A stretch of DNA of 20,930 nt from WHTF01 sp964482425. Lineage in GTDB: Bacteria > Desulfobacterota > Binatia > UBA9968. Numbering within the stretch: the stretch's first letter is position 1; every line of letters starts with the position of its first letter. The stretch covers positions 1 to 20,930 of the forward strand of contig CAYZXN010000309.1 of the NCBI GenBank assembly GCA_964482425.1. Direction: 5' to 3'. The notes under the pieces are model-generated. The model had not been told where the DNA came from and made no database searches. It saw nothing but the letters and a program-made list of their open reading frames with translations. Positions 15,432 to 20,930 of the stretch are shown here, piece by piece. The translations under genes and the position numbers were made by a program.

Positions 15432-16526
15432 ATGATTATCGACGGCGATGGACATTTTTTTGAGACCGAAGAGATATTTGCCAAACACATGGAACCCAAG
15501 CTGCGCAACTATCGTCCCCGCCTCCTGAGCGATGAAGAGGGACACAATTTCTGGGTGGCTGACGGGCAAACGTCCTACAAGCGGCCGTCGATTAAAGGCG
15601 CGGGCGCTCCGGGAACCGCCGCCCCTCCTGGACAGAAAATCCAGGCCGCGCGCCGCGCTTCGGCGGGCAGCCAGACGCTGACAAATTTGCAGGAACGCCT
15701 CGAAGACCTCGACAAAGAGGGCATCGATGTACAGTACCTCTACCCAAGTTTTCTACTGCATATCAATGCATGGCCTGACGGCATACTTGCGATGGGCGTG
15801 TGCCGCGCCTACAACACCTGGTTGGCCGAAGCTTGCCGCACAGCGCCCGACCGGCTGAAAGGCGTCGGCGTGGTCTCGTTGCAGGATCCTGATGGTGCCG
15901 CTAGAGAACTCCCTCGCATCCAAGAGCTCGGCATGACGGCGGTGATGATCAACGGGACCGCGGGCGCCACGCGGCTGGATCATCCGCGCCATGATCCGTT
16001 TTTTTCCGAAGCCAATCGCTTGAAGCTGCCGATCGCCGTGCACTTTAGCCTGCAGTTTCCGGTCGTCGACAAGCTCTTCGAGCATCATTTTCCCAATCGC
16101 GTCCTGGCGGGAATCTTTCCGATCATGGCCGGTCTCACCAGCGTGCTTTGTTCGGGCTTGCTGGATCGCTACGAGAATCTCAAGTTTGCCTTCCTCGAGG
16201 GCGGCATCAGTTGGGTGCCCGCCCACATCGAACGGATGGACGATCATTTCGACAACCCGCGCTACGGCGCGCGCGATCTGCTCAGCCACCCGCCGAGCGA
16301 CTACTTGAACACGGGACGGATCTTTTTCGGCTGCGAGGGCAATGAATCCTTTTTGCCGCGTGTGATCGGTGAAGTCGGTGAAGATCTCTTCATATTTTCG
16401 TCGGATTATCCCCACGCGGACCGTACCGAAGGAACCGCACGCCACCTGCACGATCGAGACGATATTCCGGCGCCGGTGCGGAAAAAGCTTTTGGAGGAAA
16501 ACGCGCGTCGATTTTATGGCCAGTGA
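15432..16526 (+). CDS. Amidohydrolase-2 family protein (ACMSD-like metal hydrolase or decarboxylase)
   Basis: A 364-residue TIM-barrel protein of the amidohydrolase-2 family, whose members hydrolyse or decarboxylate small acids and aromatic ring-cleavage products with one divalent metal. Visible marks are the N-terminal D-G-D-G-H (4-8) in place of the usual D-x-H-x-H, the strand with His204 in AVHFSL, FLEGGISWVPAHIERMD (254-270), the metal-site aspartate Asp325 in SSDYPHAD and the terminal NARRFYG (357-363). A low-complexity Ala/Gly/Pro insert lies at about 54-80. AGGAGTG precedes the ATG. It is third in the plus-strand unit, 72 bases after the racemase-like gene. The substrate cannot be read from sequence. 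Confidence 0.85.
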   Translation: MIIDGDGHFFETEEIFAKHMEPKLRNYRPRLLSDEEGHNFWVADGQTSYKRPSIKGAGAPGTAAPPGQKIQAARRASAGSQTLTNLQERLEDLDKEGIDVQYLYPSFLLHINAWPDGILAMGVCRAYNTWLAEACRTAPDRLKGVGVVSLQDPDGAARELPRIQELGMTAVMINGTAGATRLDHPRHDPFFSEANRLKLPIAVHFSLQFPVVDKLFEHHFPNRVLAGIFPIMAGLTSVLCSGLLDRYENLKFAFLEGGISWVPAHIERMDDHFDNPRYGARDLLSHPPSDYLNTGRIFFGCEGNESFLPRVIGEVGEDLFIFSSDYPHADRTEGTARHLHDRDDIPAPVRKKLLEENARRFYGQ

Positions 16527-16546
16527 TAGATCTTTTCGTCTCTAAC

Positions 16547-16588
16547 AGAGTGCTTCGAAGGCCGGGACGCCGGCTGAACCGGCACTCT
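16547..16588 (+). terminator. GC-rich stem-loop after the amidohydrolase gene, possible terminator
   Basis: GCCGG-ctgaa-CCGGC (16569-16583) forms a compact hairpin, and AGAGT (16547-16551) can pair with ACTCT (16584-16588) to close a larger structure. The following bases are pyrimidine-rich (CTTCTTCCTTCC) but not a T-run, so termination is possible rather than clear. It marks the end of the three-gene unit. Confidence 0.35.
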
Positions 16589-16610
16589 CTTCTTCCTTCC
16601 GGAAGCTTGC

Positions 16611-16639
16611 TTGATTTCACTATTTCTGTCGACTAGACT
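16611..16639 (+). promoter_or_regulatory. Candidate promoter for the zinc-ribbon gene
   Basis: TTGATT (16611-16616), 17 bases, TAGACT (16634-16639), each 4 of 6 to consensus, followed by a run of T. The start of transcription would be near 16646, about 45 bases before the ATG. Confidence 0.4.
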
Positions 16640-16679
16640 TTTTTTATCAGGCGGTTAGTTGTTGTTTGTTGAGCGAAAA

Positions 16680-16684
16680 GGAGG
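16680..16684 (+). promoter_or_regulatory. Ribosome binding site deciding the zinc-ribbon start
   Basis: GGAGG 7 bases before the ATG at 16692. The longer frame from a TTG at 16659 would run through this site and is rejected. Confidence 0.75.
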
Positions 16685-16691
16685 AGTGGAG

Positions 16692-16874
16692 ATGGACCTG
16701 CCGAAATGCCAAAAATGTAACAATGGGATTCTCATCCCGTTATCCGACTATGGGCAGGATGGTGCCTCAGTGATGTTCAAAGCATGGGCCTGTACCAATC
16801 CTGATTGTGGATTCTCGCTGCGGGTCGATAAGGGTGAAGTAACCTACGGTAAAAGAATCGAGCCGAAGCATTAA
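16692..16874 (+). CDS. Small zinc-ribbon protein
   Basis: A 60-residue protein with two cysteine pairs, C-x2-C at 6 and 9 and C-x4-C at 34 and 39, separated by 24 residues: a zinc-ribbon layout. The rest is mixed, with aromatic residues (Phe29, Trp32) before the second knuckle and a basic C-terminus. I do not recognise a named family. Such proteins can bind nucleic acid or act as small electron or metal partners, but nothing here decides that. It has its own candidate promoter and a strong ribosome site. It is convergent with the ferritin-like gene, 42 bases apart. Confidence 0.8.
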   Translation: MDLPKCQKCNNGILIPLSDYGQDGASVMFKAWACTNPDCGFSLRVDKGEVTYGKRIEPKH

Positions 16875-16880
16875 GCCGTT

Positions 16881-16900
16881 CCAGCACCCACCCCCGCTGG
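16881..16900. terminator. Weak stem-loop between convergent genes
   Basis: CCAGC (16881-16885) and GCTGG (16896-16900) around a 10-base C-rich loop, in the 42-base gap between the convergent zinc-ribbon and ferritin-like genes. No T-run on either side, so a shared terminator is only a possibility. Confidence 0.2.
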
Positions 16901-16916
16901 GCTAGATCGCCGTCGC

Positions 16917-17573
16917 TCATCCGGGCAGACTCTTATTGAAACTCTGTATTGCTTTGCCGAACAGCTCGCAACCTTGCTTTAGAGCCGCCAAACACTTCTG
17001 CTGGGTTTCTGCGTCGCTTGCGTAACGTCTGAGGATTTCCGGCGCTATCCACTCATGCCCTTCTTCGTCGGCAAGCAGAGTATCGCGATAGACAGATGCG
17101 GTCTGCGGATCGATGGATTGGACCCGCTCGATAAACGATTTCGATGTTCGCGGAAAAAACTCCTCATGGCCGAACTGCACGCTGGCGATCAATTCGCACA
17201 GAGATCCCAAACCGGCATGATAATCCCAAAGCTCTTTTAACTCCGTCAGCGGCTGGTTCCACAAGGCGTCCGGGTCACCATTTAACTCGGCAATTCGTTT
17301 GCGAAGGATGGCCGCGTGCTTCAACTCGTTGGCGACATATTCGGACATCGGCTGCTGGAGATCGAGATCCGGAATCTGTCCAACCCAACGAGCCGTGACT
17401 TCCGCCGCTTTACGTTCCATTACCACCCCGAACTGGAGCCGGCGCATGACAATGGCCGGGTTGAGCGGTTTTTCCGCGCCGTAACTCTTTCGCTCCGCGT
17501 TCATTTTCTCCCAGAACGCTTCTCGAGTCTCGACCAGTTGGTTGAGGAACTCTTCCGATTTCCGAGCTTCCAT
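16917..17573 (-). CDS. Ferritin-like diiron protein
   Basis: From the ATG at 17573 the protein has 218 residues, mostly helical, with two E-x2-H motifs: E83/H86 in NELKH and E169/H172 in DEEGH. Together with Glu53 (MERKAAE) and Glu126 (LCELIAS) these give the four-helix ligand set of ferritin-like diiron carboxylate proteins. Members include oxidases, oxygenases and iron-storage proteins; the spacing and length do not suit ferritin, rubrerythrin or bacterioferritin closely. A longer frame to 17687 exists, but GGAGG at 17580-17584 fixes the ATG. It is divergent from a haem-oxygenase-like gene, 132 bases apart, and shares that promoter region; the only -35-like site I see on this strand is TTTACA at 17659..17654, with a poor -10. 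The substrate is unknown. Confidence 0.8.
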   Translation of the reverse strand: MEARKSEEFLNQLVETREAFWEKMNAERKSYGAEKPLNPAIVMRRLQFGVVMERKAAEVTARWVGQIPDLDLQQPMSEYVANELKHAAILRKRIAELNGDPDALWNQPLTELKELWDYHAGLGSLCELIASVQFGHEEFFPRTSKSFIERVQSIDPQTASVYRDTLLADEEGHEWIAPEILRRYASDAETQQKCLAALKQGCELFGKAIQSFNKSLPG

Positions 17574-17579
17574 TTTTTT

Positions 17580-17584
17580 CCTCC
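17580..17584 (-). promoter_or_regulatory. Ribosome binding site deciding the ferritin-like start
   Basis: GGAGG followed by an A-run directly before the ATG at 17573; it rules out the 38-residue longer frame. Confidence 0.75.
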
Positions 17585-17604
17585 GGCGGCTGAGCGCACG
17601 CGGT

Positions 17605-17633
17605 TTGACACCGGGTGCCTTTTGGGTTTTAAC
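17605..17633 (+). promoter_or_regulatory. Candidate promoter for the haem-oxygenase-like gene
   Basis: A perfect TTGACA (17605-17610), 17 bases, then TTTAAC (17628-17633, 4 of 6). Transcription would begin near 17640, about 65 bases before the ATG at 17706. It lies inside the upstream region of the divergent ferritin-like gene. Confidence 0.5.
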
Positions 17634-17705
17634 ATTACAAGAATTTCTACCCATGTAAAAGGTCGTCCCCAGCGGAACGCCCCGCATTTACGCTAGAAAC
17701 AAGTG

Positions 17706-18449
17706 ATGGAATCCGGCAAAGCCAAGAATTACGTCGACACTCTGTACAGTGAGCTGTACGAGCACTGGGATCGCAAGATCAACCAGGGCGCCTTCATGAC
17801 ACAGCTGCGAGACGGCACGTTGCCGTTACCCTGCGTGAGACGGTTTTTCAAAGACTGGGGGCTTTTTTCCATTGAAGTGGTGGCACTGAACGCGGTCTCC
17901 TACTACGTTCACCTGCCGTTTTTTGTCCAGAACTACGATCTGCTTCCGGCCTTTACCGACAAGATCGCCGAAGAGCTGGTTTGGCCCAAGCCTCCGGGTC
18001 ACATACTCATTCTGCTCCAAACCGCTAACGCCCTGGGGCTCTCGAAGGAAGAGCTGTTCGAGCAACCCGCTTCGCCGCCCGGGCGGGCCATCAGCGATTA
18101 CTGCAGGCGGGTTTTTTACGATGGTTCGATCATCGAGCTGTGGGGTGCACACGTCTATGAGGAAACACTCGGTCATTGGGCGAAACAGTGGGGCGAAGCG
18201 CTGGTTGCGCATTACGGCCTCAGCAAAAAGCAGGTTATTTATTTCACCGCCCACGCGGAAGCTGACCTGGTGCAGCACGAAGAGCACATGGGCCACGGTC
18301 CGTTGAATCGGATGATCCTGCAGCGCATCGTCGAACAAGGACTGACAGCGACAAAGCTCGGCTACGATCCCAAATACTGCGCCTTCACCATGGTCGATCT
18401 TCACGCGTTGATGGAACGACACGCGCTCGAGAATCCCTATCCCTCGTAG
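17706..18449 (+). CDS. TenA/PqqC/haem-oxygenase-like protein (candidate non-haem diiron oxygenase)
   Basis: A 247-residue all-helical protein of the TenA/PqqC/haem-oxygenase-like superfamily. Possible metal ligands are Glu89 and His99 (ten apart, in IAEELVWPKPPGH), Glu153 in VYEETLGHW, and His183 and Asp187 in YFTAHAEADLVQHEEH. This is the ligand set of the haem-oxygenase-like diiron oxygenases (CADD, UndA, SznF type), which act on free carboxylates, amino acids or amines. The last ligand is usually His in H-x3-D-x2-H; here that position is Gln190 and His191 follows. TenA thiaminase is less likely, as no cysteine lies at the expected catalytic place. An in-frame TAG at 17694 leaves only GTG 17703 or ATG 17706 as starts; I chose ATG. 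There is no clear ribosome site. Confidence 0.75.
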   Translation: MESGKAKNYVDTLYSELYEHWDRKINQGAFMTQLRDGTLPLPCVRRFFKDWGLFSIEVVALNAVSYYVHLPFFVQNYDLLPAFTDKIAEELVWPKPPGHILILLQTANALGLSKEELFEQPASPPGRAISDYCRRVFYDGSIIELWGAHVYEETLGHWAKQWGEALVAHYGLSKKQVIYFTAHAEADLVQHEEHMGHGPLNRMILQRIVEQGLTATKLGYDPKYCAFTMVDLHALMERHALENPYPS

Positions 18450-18615
18450 AAACAATAGAGAGGCTTTGAGCTTCGACGGTTGCTCGTATCCTGCGAAGCA
18501 GACTTGAAAAGCCCACATTGATCAAACCTACGTGTCATCGAAGTGTGAAGTACGAACTTCGGTCTGGCGCAAGCTGGTTTTGTAGTGAAGCTGGTGCGCC
18601 GTAAAAAGTTGGAAG

Positions 18616-19617
18616 TCAGCGTGCAGTAAAGAAACTGAAGATTCGCTGCGGCAACCAATCCAATGATCCGGGAAAACGCCCGGAAACAAACCCCACATGC
18701 CCCCCGGACGGCGGATACTCCAAGGTCACTGAGGCGGAAATTTCTTCGACTCTGGGCAATGCCGCGGCAGGCATGAAGGGATCGTTGCGCGCGTTGATCA
18801 CCAGAGTCGGCACGCGGATGTGCGCCAGCCAAGGCTTGCTGCTCGACTGCGCCCAATAGTCTTCGGCATTTTTGAAACCGTGCACCGGAGCCGTGAAAAG
18901 ATCGTCGACTTCACGAAAAGTGGAAGCAGCTCGAATCGCCGGCAAATCGATGGCCAAGCCGTGTTCGGCGATCTTGTAGAGCGACTTTTGCTTGAGAGTT
19001 TTCAGAAAATATCTTGTGTAGACCAGTTTACGGCAACCCCGATCCAACACTTTTGCGGCAGCGGCCAAATCCAGAGGCACGGAGACAGCGGCCGCCCTTT
19101 CGACAACTTCGCGGGCGCGATGGCCCTGCTCGCCCAGCCACTTCAAGAGCACATTACCGCCCAGCGAAACGCCCACCGCGTAAAGTTTGGACGTCGGATT
19201 GTTGTCCTTGAGGCGGCGAAGAATCCAATCGACTTCGATTGAATCGCCGGAATGATAGGCGCGCACGAGCCGGTTGTGCTCGCCGCTGCAGCCGCGGAAA
19301 TGCGATACCACGCCGCGCCAGCCGAGCCGGCGCGCGCTGCCCATCAGACTGACCGCGTAGTGGCTGCTCGAACAGCCCTCCAGACCATGAAAGAGCACGA
19401 TCAGATCGGCATCTCCGGCGCTCGAGTCGAGCCAGTCCAGATCGATGAAATCGCTGTCCGGCGTCCCCCAGCGTTCGCGCCGTAAGCTGAGACCGTTAGG
19501 CCGGCTGAGAAAATGCGCATAGAGGGTCTGCACATGACCGCCCGGCAGCCACCATGGCGACCGATAGGTCGAATCAACGGCATGTCCCGCTTTTTGGTCG
19601 TCAAGGTCCGCTTTCAT
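18616..19617 (-). CDS. YheT-family alpha/beta hydrolase
   Basis: A 333-residue cytosolic alpha/beta hydrolase of the YheT/ABHD1-3 family. The N-terminal family signature PWWLPGGHVQTLYAH (21-35) is clear, followed by the oxyanion segment FHGLEG (76-81), the nucleophile elbow VGVSLGGN with Ser151, the acid Asp279 in NARNDPF and the catalytic His307 in SGGHVGF, so the triad is complete. The true substrates of YheT proteins are poorly known; lipid or ester hydrolysis is assumed. The ribosome site is weak. It is convergent with the haem-oxygenase-like gene and lies 104 bases downstream of the P5C dehydrogenase gene on the same strand, across a tandem repeat. Confidence 0.92.
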   Translation of the reverse strand: MKADLDDQKAGHAVDSTYRSPWWLPGGHVQTLYAHFLSRPNGLSLRRERWGTPDSDFIDLDWLDSSAGDADLIVLFHGLEGCSSSHYAVSLMGSARRLGWRGVVSHFRGCSGEHNRLVRAYHSGDSIEVDWILRRLKDNNPTSKLYAVGVSLGGNVLLKWLGEQGHRAREVVERAAAVSVPLDLAAAAKVLDRGCRKLVYTRYFLKTLKQKSLYKIAEHGLAIDLPAIRAASTFREVDDLFTAPVHGFKNAEDYWAQSSSKPWLAHIRVPTLVINARNDPFMPAAALPRVEEISASVTLEYPPSGGHVGFVSGRFPGSLDWLPQRIFSFFTAR

Positions 19618-19665
19618 CTTAACTCAATGGGCGACTTGTCTGTCTCGATTTTCCACAGTTATCGG

Positions 19666-19679
19666 GCAGTTCCAACTGC
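19666..19679. repeat. Tight inverted repeat upstream of the YheT-family gene
   Basis: GCAGTT-cc-AACTGC, 6-bp arms around 2 bases, ending about 49 bases before the YheT-family start. The size suits an operator, or the core of a hairpin; no nearby regulator gene points to either. Confidence 0.35.
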
Positions 19680-19724
19680 TTGAACCATTTGAACGCTTTG
19701 AACGTCTTTAACGGTTTGAGTTTA
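19671..19724. repeat. Degenerate 9-bp tandem repeat
   Basis: Six consecutive 9-base units, of which the middle three read TTGAACCAT, TTGAACGCT and TTGAACGTC, then TTTAACGGT and TTGAGTTTA; the first unit (TCCAACTGC) is more diverged. The array covers the stop codon of the P5C dehydrogenase gene (19722-19724). It is not coding for a recognisable protein. It looks like a short microsatellite-like expansion. Confidence 0.6.
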
Positions 19725-20930
19725 TTGTTCCGGCGGCACAAAGCCGTGGCGCAGCGTATTCTCGGAGATCGTCCTGGGCTCGAGAAACTGCAGCAAATAA
19801 TCCGGACCGCCCGCTTTGGAACCAATGCCCGAAAGCTTGAGGCCGCCGAAGGGCTGGCGCTCGACTACGGCGCCGGTGATGCCGCGATTGATATAGAGAT
19901 TGCCGACGCGGAACTCTTTGCGCGCTTGCTCGATATGCGCCGGCGAGCGCGAAAACAACCCCCCGGTCAGCGCGAACGACGAACCGTTGGCGATCTCGAG
20001 TGCCTGCTCGAAGTCGCGCGCTTTGATGACTGACAGCACCGGCCCGAAGATTTCCTCTTGAGCCAGGCGGCTTTGCGGCTCGACCTCGCTGAAGATCGCC
20101 GGACCGACGAAATAACCCTGTTGCGGCGCGGGCATTTCAAGCACACAGCGCGCCTCTTGCTTACCGCTCTCAATATACTTGACGATCCGTTCGCGCGCCT
20201 CGGTATCGATGACCGGGCCGGTGAAATTGCGCGGGTCCGCCGGCGCGCCGACCTTGAGGCTCCTCACCGCCTCGACGAGTCGCGGCAGTAAACGATCGTG
20301 CACCTGGTCGAGAAGAATGATGCGCGAAGCCGCCGAACACTTTTGCCCCTGGTAGCCGAACGCCGATTCAAGAATATGGATGACGGCTTCATCGAGGTCG
20401 GCATCGTTATCGACGATGACGGCGTTTTTGCCGCCCATTTCGCAGACCACACGCTTGACATGCTCCTGACCCGGGCTGTGAGTATAAGCCTGCCGCAGGA
20501 TTTCCAGGCCAACTTCACGCGAGCCGGTAAACGCTATGAGATGAATCTTCGGATCACGCACCAGGTGGGCGCCCAGTTCTGCGCCGCCTTGAAGCAACTG
20601 GCAGGCCGCTTTGGGCAACCCGGCCTGGCGTAAAATGTCGAGCAGATGAACGGCCATCATCGGCGATTGCTCCGCCGGCTTCATAATCGCGCAGTTGCCC
20701 GTGACCAGCGCCGCTGCCGTCATGCCGGTGAGGATCGCCAGCGGAAAATTCCACGGCGCGATGATGACCGCGACGCCTCTCGACTCGTACAGGTAAAGAT
20801 TGGTTTCGCCGGCGAGCTGTTGAGTCAGGCGCGGCTCGGCCAGCCGCAACATCTCGCGGCCGTAATACTCCAGGTAATCGATGGCCTCGATGACATCCCC
20901 ATCCGCTTCGCGCCAGCCTTTACCGACTTC
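19722..20930 (-). CDS. Delta-1-pyrroline-5-carboxylate dehydrogenase (N-terminus beyond right edge)
   Basis: Oxidises glutamate semialdehyde, in equilibrium with P5C, to glutamate with NAD; second step of proline breakdown. The frame stays open to 20930, so the 402 visible residues are the C-terminal part. They contain APWNFPLAI, the FTGSREVG cofactor loop, the general-base Glu164 in CEMGGKN, the catalytic Cys198 in GQKCSAASR, EEIFGPVL, and the P5CDH-specific tail TGAVVERQPFGG, SGIGSKAGGPDYL and ENTLRHGF. Numbers count from the first visible residue. The residues before the first visible ATG (20852) already match the family, so that ATG is not the start. A free-standing enzyme has about 515-545 residues; a PutA-like fusion with proline dehydrogenase cannot be excluded because the N-terminus is missing. 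Confidence 0.93.
   Translation of the reverse strand, partial: EVGKGWREADGDVIEAIDYLEYYGREMLRLAEPRLTQQLAGETNLYLYESRGVAVIIAPWNFPLAILTGMTAAALVTGNCAIMKPAEQSPMMAVHLLDILRQAGLPKAACQLLQGGAELGAHLVRDPKIHLIAFTGSREVGLEILRQAYTHSPGQEHVKRVVCEMGGKNAVIVDNDADLDEAVIHILESAFGYQGQKCSAASRIILLDQVHDRLLPRLVEAVRSLKVGAPADPRNFTGPVIDTEARERIVKYIESGKQEARCVLEMPAPQQGYFVGPAIFSEVEPQSRLAQEEIFGPVLSVIKARDFEQALEIANGSSFALTGGLFSRSPAHIEQARKEFRVGNLYINRGITGAVVERQPFGGLKLSGIGSKAGGPDYLLQFLEPRTISENTLRHGFVPPEQ

Noticed and set aside
15753..16451. Minus-strand frame of 232 codons opposite the amidohydrolase gene
   Set aside because: Antisense to a gene with clear family motifs; no ribosome site or family match.
17706..18449. Thiaminase II (TenA) as the exact function
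   Set aside because: Same superfamily, but the catalytic cysteine region of TenA has no cysteine here and no thiamine genes are nearby; a set of possible metal ligands is present instead.
18450..18615. tRNA or small RNA gene in the convergent gap
   Set aside because: Several short inverted repeats occur (for example GAAGT/ACTTC) but no cloverleaf, no T-loop consensus and no clear promoter-terminator pair.

Overview
The window looks like chromosomal DNA of an uncultured Gram-negative bacterium of the deltaproteobacterial kind in the broad sense (Desulfobacterota, Binatota or Tectomicrobia-like). The evidence is a complete Kdo-synthesis and LPS-export gene block, fused in one direction to rpoN and a regulatory PTS cluster, in the gene order known from Deltaproteobacteria such as Geobacter. 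Next to it lie an NMT1-type binding protein and an amidohydrolase-2 gene, common in those environmental lineages. The placement is inference: no rRNA or other phylogenetic marker was available. I saw no tRNA, rRNA, intact insertion sequence, CRISPR array or prophage gene.

Region 1 (1-526) holds the first 57 codons of a minus-strand gene that runs off the left edge, then about 355 bases without a gene. This gap has small hairpins and two diverged copies of a 15-bp motif that may be remnants of REP-like elements.

Region 2 (527-13321, minus strand) is a tightly packed 15-gene unit. Read in its own direction it is kdsB, pyrG, kdsA, kdsD, kdsC, lptC, lptA, lptB, rpoN, hpf, ptsN, rapZ, an HPr gene, metK, ahcY. 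PyrG makes the CTP that KdsB uses to activate Kdo; KdsD, KdsA and KdsC make Kdo; LptC, LptA and LptB move finished LPS; RpoN, HPF, PtsN, RapZ and HPr are regulators; MetK makes S-adenosylmethionine and AhcY removes its by-product. Many genes overlap by 4 bases or are a few bases apart. A very good sigma-70-type promoter (TTGACA, 17 bases, TATGAT) lies at 13436-13464. Weaker internal candidates precede lptC and metK.

Region 3 (13621-16526, plus strand) is a three-gene accessory unit: a substrate-binding-protein-like protein with no signal peptide, an Asp/Glu-racemase-family protein that has lost both catalytic cysteines, and an amidohydrolase-2 family enzyme. No transporter genes accompany it.

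Region 4 (16692-18449) has a 60-residue zinc-ribbon protein, a ferritin-like diiron protein on the minus strand and, divergent from it, a TenA/PqqC/haem-oxygenase-like protein whose metal motif is slightly altered. Regions 3 and 4 are the best places to look for undescribed biochemistry.

Region 5 (18616-20930, minus strand) has a YheT-type alpha/beta hydrolase and the C-terminal 402 residues of a delta-1-pyrroline-5-carboxylate dehydrogenase that continues past the right edge. A 9-bp tandem repeat lies between them.
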